DNA of 64,000 nucleotides, from assembly GCA_951799405.1 (NCBI GenBank), contig OX637353.1:2418001-2482000 (forward strand), written 5' to 3'. Source of the stretch: Agapetus fuscipes. Its lineage: Eukaryota; Arthropoda; Insecta; Trichoptera; Glossosomatidae. The notes beneath the pieces are model-generated. The model ran no database searches, was not told the origin of the DNA, and saw only the letters and a list, made by a program, of their open reading frames with translations. Of this stretch, positions 30,424 through 42,569 are shown in pieces; position 1 is the first letter of the stretch, and each line of letters begins with the position of its first letter. The translations under genes were made by a program, and so were the position numbers.

Positions 30424-32819
30424 ACGAGTTTAGTAAACCGCTTATAAATTAAATCCTTTGTAACTGGCAACTCTTATTCTTAATAAGACTAGTGGGTTCG
30501 GCACAAATTCCACAGACAAAAAATTGCAATCTCACACGGGAGAAGTTGCTAAGAAAAAAATAAAACAAATATTCCGTAATTGGTTTCTAAGGACCCTTGT
30601 CACGTAGACGCATGACGTTTGCATGCGGAGAAAAAATCTTACTTGAAATGATGTGCTGAGTTCATTGGTTTTATCATCTCGATATAACATCCAATACCTG
30701 TCTGCTCTGATAACTGCGGGATGACTATCTCAGATAGGTAGGATGGAGCTACAGCTTACATTATATTCTGTAGATAAGTCACTCGAAAGTAGATTATCTA
30801 GAAACATCTGATAGATGCATATCATATTATTATATTTTTTCTGATCAAAATTCAAAACATGATCAACACTGTCACTATGTTGTCATCTAAATCAGTACCT
30901 CCTGTTCTCAAAAAAATGCTACCTACCTGATACGATGTTATAAATTGCACAAGAGAATTCAAGAACAGCTGAACAATAAAGAGATATTATTTAAAAATAT
31001 ACCTATCCATAACTCCTCTGCCCTGAAATGTCGCATGGAGGTAAACGGTTTTTACAATTATAAATGCTTGTGTATTTTCCTTACTTGCACACCTGTATAG
31101 AACTGACAGCTTGCAAAACCTCATACTGACGATTCTCCAATCATGCAGAGGTGTGCCTACAAGTATGCACTTTCTACACAAAGTTTATGTTTAGGTCTCT
31201 ACTAAGGTACTTTTCAAATCACCGATCTGTGTTTTAAGCTCAAGTTAACCTGCACACGGAAAGCAATAGCTACAAGACGACAAGACACTGTGAGGTCATA
31301 AAAAGAGGACGATTACGCAAAATAAATTATTCATAAGGAGATCAAAGTTTAGCATGATCCTCGCAAAAATCGGAAAATGTATATATTTTGATTATACATC
31401 TATAAATATATTTTCTGCAAAGTAGCATTTCCTCTTTTGTAATTTTTATTTTTTTTTTATTTAAAAAAAAAACAGATTTAATACACTATTTTTTTATTTT
31501 ATGCTCGAATATTTTCGCTTTTCTTCATTTTTGTTAAGATCAAGAGCGCCATCTACGAGTACAAGCATTGTTACAAAAGTATCAGGAGGGCATCATTCAA
31601 GATACTAGGAAAAGTAAGGATATCTACTTTTCCTGCAGTGTTATCGAATGAACAACGAAAGCATCATACAAAAAGAAGCTGATAGTTTAACCTGCTCAAA
31701 AAGTTTGAGAGATGCACTTATATATTAGGAGTCAAAAAATTGAGTCTTCAAGGTGGATGCGTCAAAAACTTTGAACTATCTTCCTGAACAACTCGACGTC
31801 AACTGGAATTAGAACGCACCTTTAAAAAACTTAAAAGCCAACGAGATAAGCTTATTTACAGTGCCCATATATCACGAAAAAGCGTGATACAAATTTTGCA
31901 TTCTTTACAAAATCTCAAAGGGCTTATTCTGATGGTGACAGTGTAGGTATTTGGATAGCTGGTAAGTGAACTAGTAAGAAAGTTAAGTCACGAAAGTTAG
32001 TCACGTGGTATATAACACATCCTCAACTACTGCCTCTCGTTTCCTGTCCTGATCTGAACGGCCTTATATGGGTGTGCCTTAAGATATGCACTTTCTACAC
32101 TAAACAGGGCTCATATGTAATTACCTCTCGAGCCACTGATCTCTGACCTTACTAGCCTGCTGTCTAACTTATAACGCAATGGCTACATGGGTATAAAACC
32201 TCAATAGGATAGGCATCATAATGACGTGTAAAAACATAATCCGTCAATCGCGTAACTAAGCGCTTAATGTCAAATAGCGAGCTGTAAATAAGAACCTACC
32301 TGATCAATAGAACAATGTATCTCATATTGTAGTATACGATGCAATCTTAAAATGAAATATACTTTGAAAGTTTAAGCTTACATATTATATGCATTGTAAT
32401 TCATTTTATTTTCAGCATGATTAATAATCTATTGTAGTAGGTAAGTATCTAACTGTAAAAGCGGGTCCAGACCAGGATAGTGAATAAGAGGTAAATCGTC
32501 TTTTTGAAACTAAAAAATGTAAAAGAGCAATGGCATCCTGTTCGATATGATTAAAATACATCCCCCTCTCATATCTACTGCTCTAAATTTTAATCTAAAA
32601 AATAGCTACTTTTATTTATATTATACGTATAAACATCTATACCTCTCGAGGCAAACAAATTGAACATTTAACAGTACCTACTAACCTGTCTTTTTCATAA
32701 GTTATTGAAAAGTCATCCTCCCACGTCTCTAGATTATTTACAATTATTTAATCATACAAATTGTAGTTGTAGCACTTGTATTTCTCCATATAATAATCAT
32801 GAAATGTATCTGCCTCTAT
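30424..32819. other. No gene seen
   Basis: Apparently single-copy AT-rich DNA; nothing recognised apart from low-complexity runs near 31440-31500. A 90-bp piece near 30590-30680 resembles scattered short repeats (see the MITE-like TTAGCAAC finding). Confidence 0.45.
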
Positions 32820-33080
32820 GCAGCGCACGCGCCTGCTGCTCACCTGTTATGTGACGCTACTTTCTTCTAGAAATGAAATGACGGAGTGAACTCTGTGACC
32901 ACTTGTTCTTCTCAGAAAGTGCCGCGTGAGGAGAAATCAGGCCTGACCTGCATCGGAGGGACCCAGTAGACCCGAGACCCGCACAACCGGTATGCTCACT
33001 GCTACTGCTCGTACGATGTGCGGTGCGTTGTGTCAGTGTGTGCCTAATGCACTGCAGACCAGCTTATCCATTCAAGAACG
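32820..33080. other. GC-rich island of unknown nature
   Basis: Clearly richer in G+C and CpG than the flanking AT-rich DNA (CAGCGCACGCGCCTGCTGCT, GAGACCCGCACAACCG). It has a donor-like CG|GTATGC after 32990 but no long reading frame. It could be a non-coding first exon or promoter, or an old repeat; the sequence does not decide. Confidence 0.25.
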
Positions 33081-33140
33081 ATCGTGTGACGTCGAAACAT
33101 GAGTAGTAGGCAATAGTGTTACTAAAAAAAGCAAATTAAA

Positions 33141-33408
33141 TTGTAATTTAATAGTTTTTTTTCAGCTGTCGAAATAATCAAAAGGATCAACAGTCCAATC
33201 TAATCTGCAAGGATATATGTATCATTTGAGATTCATATTAAATGCATTCCCACAAGCAGACACGCATAATTAATAATCCAAACTTGAAATGAATGATGGA
33301 TTTGTTTCATATTATGCGACACATAGCTGGCGATCTCACTAAAAACATTGACAAATATCTGCCTTACATTGGGCATGTGCAGGTATACTTTTTTACAATA
33401 TTTTAAAA
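33141..33408 (+). pseudogene. Dead duplicate of hydroxypyruvate isomerase exon 3 with intron edges
   Basis: From TTGTAATTTA through the polypyrimidine tract, the AG acceptor (33165), the exon and the GT donor (33383), this matches 29127-29306 closely. It was therefore copied as genomic DNA, not cDNA. It is broken three ways: a roughly 76-bp family B LINE tail at 33199-33274, an in-frame TGA where the parent reads AAATTAATG, and a 3-base insertion after TTTCAT. No other exon of the gene is seen nearby. Confidence 0.85.
33199..33274 (-). mobile_element. Very short family B LINE 3' end inserted in the duplicated exon
   Basis: Reads TCTAATCTGCAAGGATATAT and on to CCCACAAGCAGACACG, the inverted 3' terminus of family B. 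It is flanked by AGTCCAA and AATCCAA, a probable 7-bp target duplication with one change. Confidence 0.7.
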
Positions 33409-34124
33409 ATCAATGCCACTAGTTTAATCAATGCTTCAGATTCGTTTACCATCAGAGTAGGTACAGATAATATAATTTACTTTAAAACATGCTGAAGAGC
33501 ATATTTTACAAATTCGGTTGCCTTTATCAAAGACTTGTCACAAAGTCCATCCAGCATTAAAAATACACTTGATGTAATGTTTATGCCAAAGATTGAGATT
33601 TAATGCACAAATCGTGACTCTGTAACTTGGAAGGCTGCAAAACCATACAAAACAGATCCTGCACGATGCCTCAGAAAAAACGGATTCAAATTCATTTTTT
33701 CGAAGTTATAGTTAATTTTAAGAAGCAGGATGAATGTTTTTGTGTAGAAACTATTGTAAGAGGAACAATAAATTTTATTTTGTGAGTACGTCCCTAGTTC
33801 CAAAGCTGACTACATATGTACCTACAATGTACTCGTACTCGGGAGCATCCGCTTCTTGTTTTTAGTGTCTACCATTAAATTGGTTGATTTAATGCGTATG
33901 ATTGACCGGAACGAGAATTAGATGATTTTTATTGACGTGTCCAATTATGAAGTAAGTGCTACGGCACGACTCTGGTTGCGCGTGCGCCTGTGATACATGC
34001 ACAAAATACCGCTGCTGAAACATCAAATACCATTATCCGTGGTGATAAGTAGCTTTACTGTACACGCCCGCTAATTCCTATTTTAATGGATATTTCAAGT
34101 CAAAATCCTTCGATTTGAGCAGTA

Positions 34125-34348
34125 ACAGAGGTTGGTATGAGGTTGACAAATCATACTCTAATAAGCGCCGCACTTTGCCAATGTCACCCCTGTTTCAGGG
34201 AAGGTCGGCAAAATTTGCAAGGTCTATGTTTATTTGAGGTTTTGATTTTAATTAGTAAGTACACATGCAGCATTTGCAAGCGCGAACTTACACGTGTCTG
34301 CTTGTGGGCATGCATGTTAGTATGTCTTTGCAACTTATATTATAGATA
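34125..34348 (+). repeat. Family B UTR
   Basis: CCAATGTCACCCCTGTTTCA, GGGAAGGTCGGCAAAATTTG, GCGCGAACTTACACGTGTCT and a terminal TTGCAACTTATATTATAGAT. Confidence 0.78.
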
Positions 34349-35682
34349 GACACACTAACATCGATCCATTTACTTGTAGTCATGAGTCCGCCTCGGCACT
34401 AAAGGTTTTGCATTGTTTTACTTTTTAACTTGCTTCTCAACATCAAGAGAAGGACTTCTACCAGTTGTAACAATGTGGCTTGGCGCGAATGTTCACATAA
34501 CTTTGGGTCCTACTGGGACATTCGGGACGTTTACGCATCTACCTATCTCTTGTCATCCACTATTCTGTATAAATATTGTCAGCATCGATAAATGTAAAAG
34601 AAAAGATGGAGCATCAGAGCCGTTTGGCGCCAAATCACTGATGTCTTGGGTGTTTGGTGATTTGATCTTGACGTCTACGATGCATGCAATCGGCTCTGAG
34701 TGTGATTGCTATTCAGCCATTGAGTATTCAGCTTGTGTAAGCCGTGCAATCCAAGCTCGCTACTTCTGTGTGTCACGCTTTTACAAAATAACATTTAATT
34801 ATTGTTGTGAGTTGTTAGTTGTGCCCAAAAGCGAGTTGCCATTAGCACGTTTACACACTCGCGTGCACAATGGACACTTATTAGTAGCGGAAGCATGCAG
34901 CAACTCATGTTGAAATTAAATTAGCATATGTACCAAAACCATCAAGACTGTCAAAATAAATGATGAATCGATGCCGGGATTGTGGTTATTGAACAAAGGA
35001 AGGACTTGAGCACTATTTGCTTCATTAAAGTCAGCAAATGCGACTATACCTGCCGTATCTTTCACAGGATTTTTCTAGGTGATTTTCTTGTAACATTTTT
35101 AAATGGACTCGGAACAAAACACACGAGAAAAAAGTATGACATTGCTTCGCCACGTTGGTACGTAAATAATTAACCGAAGTATTATTTTGTTTTAATTGCT
35201 AAAGACCCCAGTAAACGGTCGAATATTACAACTATATTCCGTGATCTGTGATCACAACATATTTTAGAGAAATTATTTAAAAGTTCTAGGGTAGGAGATA
35301 TTTATTTAAGAAGCAGATTTTCTTTTGTTTTGTACTCCTGAAGTTTGAAACTATTTTTTTAAGTTTTTTTTTTGTTAGGAACTTATGCTAAGATAATCAT
35401 CTTTCTAAGATCGATCACACTAAAGTTCATAGAAGCAAGATATAATATAAAAAACATTATTTTAAAATAAGACCATGTCTTCTTTTAATGGCTCACTAAA
35501 ATTCAGATTTAAATATCACATCTCTCGTCTCCAGCTGGGGGGCTCTTCCACACCTCTATAGAATCCCTAACACGAATACCTGGAAAACTATCAGCATCAT
35601 CTGCAGGAGAATGCAATAGCTTTATAAGTTTATTCTGCCTTCAACTGTTCTCAATGGCTTTGAAAATTAATGCATATTCTTC
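34349..35682. other. No supported gene; one unexplained 166-codon frame
   Basis: The + frame 34413-34913 is long for this AT-rich setting but shows no domain, signal or splice support. The rest is AT-rich and empty. Confidence 0.4.
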
Positions 35683-36040
35683 TTCTTCTTCTTCTTCAGC
35701 CTGTATTGATCGTCCACTCCTGGACGTAGGCCTCCTCTCGCATTTTCCATTCGTTTCTATCCTGAGCGATCCGCATCCAGGCAAGTCCTGCACTTCTCTG
35801 AACATCGTCACGCCAACGCAACTGTGGGCGCCCAACTCCACGCTTTGCCGTCCTTGGGCACCAGCACAGCAGTCGCTTTGTCCACTTTTCATCTGGATCG
35901 CGAGCGACATGTCCCGCCCATCGCCACTTGAGGGTTGCGGCCATCTTGATGACATCAGAAACCTTTGTCCTGACTCTTATGTCCTCATTTCTGAGTCTGT
36001 CCCGCAAACTGACACCCAACATGGCTCTCTCCATTGCTCT
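35683..36040 (-). mobile_element. Third LINE family (family E) 3' end with (GAA)n tail
   Basis: The minus-strand frame 36034-35696 carries the C-terminal LINE region (SLRDRLRNEDIR, WRWAGHVARDPDEKWTKR, GVGRPQLRWRDDV, AQDRNEWKMREEAY), which differs from families A and B. It is followed by GCTGAAGAAGAAGAAGAAGA. Only the 3' end is present. Confidence 0.78.
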
Positions 36041-36192
36041 CTGTTATTAATGCATGCTAGATGAAAATTGAGACATTTTATAGAACATAAAATAATAATT
36101 TCGAAAGAAACATTATGCTTAATTGTAATAAAGAATACATCATAGATGAATATTTGTATTTAGGAAGAAAGATGGAAAAATGGATAGAGACT

Positions 36193-36445
36193 AAGGGCCT
36201 GTTGCACCAACCTACAATCAATATTTGATTGGCACATCAAATTTGATTGCTTAATTCTGGTAAGGACCTCGTTTAAATATTTCTCGGAAGTGGGTAATAG
36301 TATTATGGAATTTGAATAGGAAATATGATGTACATCAGCTATCTTACGTATGTCAATATGCAACCAATTGCTTGATTTAAAAGGGAGAAATCACGCTAAA
36401 TTTAGATTATTGTCTGATTGGAGTTTGATGCAACAGCTTAAGAAG
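36193..36445. mobile_element. MITE with GGCCTGTTGCACCAA-type ends
   Basis: GGGCCTGTTGCACCAACCTA at the left is mirrored by GGAGTTTGATGCAACAGCTT at the right, and AATCAATATTTGATTGG by TGTCTGATTGG. TIRs are imperfect and there is no coding capacity. Confidence 0.6.
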
Positions 36446-36689
36446 CAATGGCTATCATAACATGGATATTTATTTCACTTATTCAGAGCAATTGTGCACC
36501 TTCATATATCTATTTGAAGCTAATAATTATTTCAAAGGATCATGCGTTTACAAAATCTAGTTGATTTCATACCTAGATGAGTCAAGAGTTTTAAATTTGA
36601 CTGTCGTTGAATAAGGTGTTTGACCCACCGAATAAAAAATAAAAATAAAACCGAGATATATTGGTACTACCCTAAGGAGCGTGAATACA

Positions 36690-37060
36690 CGCCTGAAGGA
36701 ACATAACAGGAACTGCCGGCTGGGACAAGTAGAGAAATCGGCGGTGGCAGAACATGCTCCACAGGATGGGCATAATATTTGTTTTTTCTGAAACCAGCCT
36801 TCTACATTCAACCCGGCATTATCACACGAGAATGGCCAAAGAAGCAATCGAGATTTTCAAACACAAGAACAATTTTAATAGGAAGGAAGAAACGACAAGA
36901 ATCGACAAAGTGTGGAATTCAGCTCTACGTCGCTGCACAATCAAGCCCACAAAGAAGCACATCGTAGAAATGGGCGAAACGTCCGGAAGCTCCAGCTCCC
37001 ACAGACCACGGCAACAGATCCTGGAAAACATCACTCCAGCAAAAATAAAACCAATACAGT
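36690..37060 (+). pseudogene. Penelope-like element relic (C-terminal endonuclease region)
   Basis: Frames give CRLGQVEKSAVAEH (36712 on) and, after a frameshift, RMAKEAIEIFKHKNNFNRKE with KVWNSALRRC. This is the conserved C-terminal stretch that I recognise from Penelope-like elements, around the GIY-YIG domain. It is frameshifted and truncated. CACAGACCACGGCAACAGAT follows, shared with P450 intron 4. Confidence 0.7.
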
Positions 37061-37984
37061 TTTCTTGCAGTCGTGTTGCCTCGGCGCCAGCCTGGACGTT
37101 AAGAATGTGTTGAAGTTTGTATTTTTAGCTTGCTCAGCCCAGTTGGTGTTTATTGATTGTTTACACTGGATTTGTGCGGCACTCACACGTCTCAGGATGC
37201 ACTAAATGTCAGCGGCGCGGGCGTTGGCTTATCACTTATCAGACATGTGAGGCCAAGGCTTACGTATAATCATTTTCTTTTCCCCTTCTGGAAAAAAAGT
37301 TTTCTTTTGACAAATAAAACGGGGATGTTGAACGGTTGTAGAGCTCTGAATATGTATTTCAACATGCACAAATGCTATATTGCTATCTTTCTTTCCATAT
37401 ACCTAGGATATTTATGTAGCATTATGTATTTATAACCTGTTTAAAAAAATGACATCCTAAAAATTTTTGACAGTTTCAAATAATTCAAAGTGGCATTGAT
37501 GTTTGGAAATCTTAATTAATATAGATTTTTTAGTTTTCAGTACATACCTGCATTCTTAGCTCACAAATCTATTTGTAGATTCAATAAACAGATGGGGGGC
37601 TAAAATTCCAAATGAAAAAGGTTCATGAATGATATATTTTTGTTTTACTCTAAATGCTATAAAAAGTAAAGAACACACTTTCTTTAAAATGCATTTTTAT
37701 TTTTTCATATATAATATATAAAAAAAATGCAAGGATTAAGCTAACATCATATTAACAAAAACCTTTCAACTTTATTTCTGTAAATATAAGCATACGTATC
37801 TGCCTGTCACGGACTTAAATCTCTAAAATTTCAGTTCCCGCAAATTTTGCACTCGGAAAACAAGGACATAACAAAACAATAGTTTTGCGTGTTTTTTTAG
37901 ATAATCAGTAATTAAAAAATAATACTAGAAACTGTACTTCAGGATTGTTAATAAACTATGTACTGTGCTTGTTTAAAGTAGGTA

Positions 37985-39709
37985 GGGGAGACCGAGGAGG
38001 GTTGTGACAGAGGTGAGTTGTGACACAGTCGATTCCTCGAAACCTATGGCTGCTAGCGAGTTGGCAACAATGCGTAATTATTATAGTTTGACGTGTCACT
38101 ACGTCCAGTAAGCGCCAGCGATGCGTGGTGAGTGGTTGTGTCTGTGCATCATCAGTGGGAAAAATATCATCAAAAGTAAGTTTTTAATCAAAATTTCAAT
38201 AGTCTATTAATCCTAACATATTAAGTTATTGATTTTTTGAAATTGGTTTTATTATACCTTAACAATTCAGCTTTCATAATAATGTACTGTTTTATTATTA
38301 TTTGCCACGTGTTTTAAAGTTTTAAGGTTATTTATTGGAATGAATCATGATTTTTGCATCTAGGAGAGTTGTGACAGCCTGTCACAACTCTCCTAGATAT
38401 TTTTTTGTGCAGGATAATAAAATATTACGCTTTATATCCTAACTTATGCTGTGTTTTTGTTTTAGAATGCCAGATATACATGTGAGAACGACTGATAGAG
38501 ACATGGTTAGTAAGGAGATTTATGAACTGGCATATGAAGAAGTAACATCAAGGGGACAAAGTCTAAGAATTGCTGCATCCTCATATAATTTAAATTAATA
38601 ATTATAATAGAAACGTCATAATAAGAAGTTCCCTGTGTCGTGGGACGAACGTGAAATGGCAGGGGAGGTATGGCTCCAACTTTTTATGAAGCGCCATCGT
38701 AACCTGTCGTTAAGGTTACCCCAGCCTACGAGCATTGCTCGCGCGACAAGCTTCAATAAGACAAACGTGAGCATATTTTTTGATAGTTATAAATCTGTTT
38801 TGAGCAAGTATGTTCTTGATGGCAAAGATATTTGGAATGTAGATGAGACTGGAATAAAAACTGTCCAAAAACCTGATAGGATAATCGCAAGACGTGGTGA
38901 AAAACAGGTCAGTGCCATGACCTCAGCAGAGCGGGGAACTCTTGTGACGATGGATTTGGCTGGTAACGCAATAGGTAATTATATACCGCCAATGTTTATA
39001 TTTCCACGTAAAAGGTTTCAAGAGCATTTTATACGGGATGGCCCTCTTGGATCAGTAGGGACTGCTAATGGGGCTGGATGGATGCAAGAAGATGATTTCT
39101 CCTTTTTTCTGGAGCACTTTAAGAAACATGTGAGACCATCAAAAGAGCACAGAACATTATTGCTCTTGGATAACCATTCATCGCACATGGCTATAAAAAA
39201 CATTGAGTTCTGCAGGGAGAATGGAATTATTTTACTGACATTCCCCCCACACTGCACTCACAAGTTGCAGCCAATGGATCGAACAGTTTTTGGTCCTCTT
39301 AAGAGAGCTTAAGATGACCGTTAAACTTAGCAATTACTTATACCAAACGCTGAATGAAGGTAAAATATAATGTTAATGCATATTTTTTTCAAATAAAGAA
39401 ACTTTATTCATCAAAAGCAATGTTTTAATTTAATTGTCCTTTAAAAAATGCCGTAATTAACACTTGTCACAACTTACCTCGACCTATGTCACAACTCACC
39501 TCGATACTAGGAGAGTTGTGACAACGGGAGTTGTTTTAAATTTTCACGTTTTATTAATATTACATGATTATTTTACTACTTTTTATATTGATATCATATA
39601 GTGTAATAAACTAGCTATTTAAAATCGTACGTTTCGTAGATATGGAACCATTATTAGCTGAAATATTTTATGTAACGTAAAAATTGTCACAACCCTCCTC
39701 GGTCTCCCC
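37985..39709 (+). mobile_element. Pogo-like DNA transposon, 1725 bp, 25-bp TIRs, TA target duplication
   Basis: The left TIR (GGGGAGACCGAGGAGGGTTG plus TGACA, 37985-38009) is exactly mirrored at 39685-39709, and TA flanks both ends. Inside is a degenerate DDE transposase (38467-39312). The motif AGTTGTGACA recurs in subterminal positions and as a palindrome with two 20-bp arms around one base (38358-38398). Structurally complete, coding-defective. Confidence 0.92.
38467..39312 (+). pseudogene. Pogo/Tigger-type DDE transposase, broken
   Basis: A short N-terminal frame (38467 ATG, MPDIHVRTTDRDMV) resembles the start of a psq-type helix-turn-helix but stops at 38596. After a gap the main frame (38635-39309) gives a DDE_1 core: WNVDETGI (first Asp), LLLLDNHSSH (second Asp) and PPHCTHKLQPMDRTVFGPLK (third Asp). 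The stop after LKRA cuts off the usual C-terminal tail. The DNA-binding region is largely missing, so it probably cannot act alone. Confidence 0.85.
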
Positions 39710-39747
39710 TACCTTTTCATTTTGAAATATGATGGTAGAATATGAGA

Positions 39748-40350
39748 AATATGAGCTAGTAGAGGAAGAAGTGTAATGGGAACGATTGGAAGAATTGCAA
39801 GAAATAGGAAACTTACGAAGAATATGAGATTGGCGGTCCACAATGGTATATTGGTTCCGACATTGATGTATGGAAGTGAGGCGTGGACAGTTAATGAATG
39901 TGAGCTGAGTAAAGTATGTACGGTTGAAATGGCTTACCTGAGAGCAATGGCTGGAAAAACACTGAATGATAGAGTACGTAATGATTGGGTGATGAACGAG
40001 TGTGGTATAAAAGAGAATATGAGAATGAAAGTACAAAAAAGTACGATGAGATGGTTCGGACATCTCGAAAGAATGGATGATGAACGACTAACGAAGAAAG
40101 TGTACAAAGGAAATGTCAGAGGAAAGCGCGGAAGGGGAAGGCCGAGGAAAGAATGGTTAGACCAAATAGGTGAGATTGCGAAAGAATGGAACCTGCAGAG
40201 TGAAAATAAGAGAAGAGTATGTATGAAAAAGGTGATGAATATTGAGGAAATGAAAGTGGTTTGTAAGGACAGAAAAAAGTGGAGGCGCATCTGCGGAGGT
40301 ACCGGCCACCCCTAGTGGAACGGCGGCAGGATACAGTAACAGTAACAGAT
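39748..40350 (+). mobile_element. Family A LINE, 5'-truncated, near-identical to the 43-kb copy
   Basis: The frame 39776-40315 gives the LINE C-terminal part (GTIGRIARNRKLTKN, YGSEAWTVNE, RWFGHLERMDDERLTKKVY, GRGRPRKEW, CKDRKKWRRICGGTGHP), then GGCGGCAGGATACAGTAACA. It begins about 40 bases after the pogo element's TA. Confidence 0.85.
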
Positions 40351-42569
40351 GGTGAAAACCTGGTGTGAATAAAATGTTTCAAACAATAAATTAATTTCTT
40401 AGCTTCCAAACTGTAACCAAAGAAAAATTAAATAAGAAGTAAGTAATAATTAAAATGATAGATAAACCGAATCTTCAATTACCAAACAAAAATATAAATG
40501 TTATGGCAAATATGTTTTTTGTTATTGATAATATCATCATGAAATGATAGGAAAAAGGATTTTTGAAGAATATTAAACTCCGGAAAAATTCTCCAAGGAC
40601 CATTTTTTTCCGACTTGATTGCTACTAAAGTGCACCGACTCAAATTAGTAATATTGTTGTAAAATTAGGTTAACCATTGATACCGCCATGCCGACTTGAT
40701 AAAGATGCCCAAATATTCATTTGGTATGAATAAATCTTGAAAGTAAAATTATGGTTGTAGAACTACATATCTTTCAGATTTGATATGAAGTTTTAGGCGT
40801 TAACTACCTACTTGGATCCAAGCACGTTCACAGAAAGCTTGCTAAATATTTTATTTCATTTTAGCTTACAGATTAGAACTGTGGGAAAATGCAAGTTTGT
40901 AAGAAAAAACTCTGAGAAAATATTAAAGTAGCATCTTAGCGACCGCAGGATAAGCCGGTGTTCATGTTTGTGATAAATTCATGCACGAGCTGTTTTTACT
41001 GTCGGTTAATCGAATGTTTTGTAAATGTTGAAATTCTGTATTGTTGTATGAATAAAAACTACCCCCTGTAAAAAAAGATCTGCTACTTTTAAGTTATATT
41101 GTATCGGAAACTTTTTTGTACTGTTTTTCTCAAATAGAGGCCAATTTGTCATTCATGCTTACATTTTTTTAAGAACGATAGATTTTTACCCTTCTGAATA
41201 ACTAGAGTACCTACCCTTTTCTCTTACCAGTTACATATTACTATAAATTGTTAAAATAAACTTTACAATATTATAAAGTCTTTCAAGCGGAGATTTCTGT
41301 GAAAATACAACCTAAAAAACTGAGATGACTTTTCTCAGTCACCACATGGAATATAAATGATTGTTCAACTGTATCTGTGCCCTGAGTATAAAACATTGCA
41401 TGAACTCCGTTTAATCGCGTAAATAAAATAAATGCATGGAATATACAACAGCAACTCCAGTGAGTGATTTAGTTTTCATGCATTTTTATATACACGAACA
41501 GGGGAGTTTACGCGATGGTTTATACTTGGGGTAGGTACTGGGCACTGGCTATAAGTTGTAACGGCGAGGTGGTCACTTTGCGGCAATATGATATCCGTTG
41601 TGTAACCTTATTGCCAACGACATAACAATATCAGGATATGATAAATTATTTAAAAAAAACACAAAGTTGTATTTTCCAAGTTGAGCATTTATTTCATCTT
41701 GAGTACTTTCGACTTGCTTACGTCATTTTCAAGAGGACATTGTCGTATTTTTTTTATTTTCTCATAAAAATGAATCTCCACTGTGTGAATAGACCAATTT
41801 TTAAAAGTTTAATATCAGGATATGAAATGATATAGACAGAGGAAAGCGGAAAAATATGCTGATTTAAACTTAAATACATTAGTGAAATTGTGAAGGAATG
41901 GGAAATGATACTATTTAAATTTAAGTTTTTTATTCATAAAATATCAAAAAATTGTTTCGAAATAAAAATGAAAACCGATATTTTAGATGATTGCTACATA
42001 TTGTATGGGTTAATTCAGATCAAATAAAATCAAGAGATTCATCAGGGGCGCTTTATTTCATTTAATAAATTACAAGGACTCAAGAACTCACATATCAAGG
42101 GTCGATTCAAAATCAAATTCCCGGGGGATAACGGGAAAGCTGAGTCGGTTTTTCAGTTATCCATAGCATTATTCTCTTAGAAATTAGAGGTTTTTCCTAA
42201 AGGCAAAGTACTGGTTGTGTTTTTTTTAGTTATTAGTGTAGTGTAATCCCAACTGAACAGTATACTGAGAGGACTAGCAACAAAATATAGAATTTTCTCT
42301 TGTCTATGTTGAATTTTCCTCGCGTCCTGGATTACTTTTGTCAGTGTAGTGTATGTAATGTAATGCCGGCACTTGCTGCATAAAGTGCAGTGGCCGTACT
42401 GCAACTGGCCGAGTATTGGATGACGTCTGCTGCCAGATAAACCTGTCAGATCTCCGTCACCGGACACGCCTGTGGCTGTACCAGAGGATTGTTCAGGTAG
42501 GTACCTCTCTGTATCTCGAGTAGGTACATACTATGTGATTTACTAGATAAGCTAGTATTTCATGTTTTA
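40351..42569. other. No gene seen
   Basis: AT-rich DNA between two family A copies; only the decayed piece at 41830-41915 is assignable. Confidence 0.45.
41830..41915 (+). repeat. Decayed family A fragment
   Basis: GACAGAGGAAAGCGGAAAAA and GTGAAATTGTGAAGGAATGG resemble the GKRG...EIAKEW coding part of family A. Confidence 0.35.

Noticed and set aside
33166..33382. A second hydroxypyruvate isomerase gene
   Set aside because: Only exon 3 is present, and it has a LINE insertion, a stop and a 3-base insertion.
34413..34913. 166-codon frame as a gene
   Set aside because: No domain, signal peptide, coding bias or splice context that I can point to; kept only as an unexplained frame.
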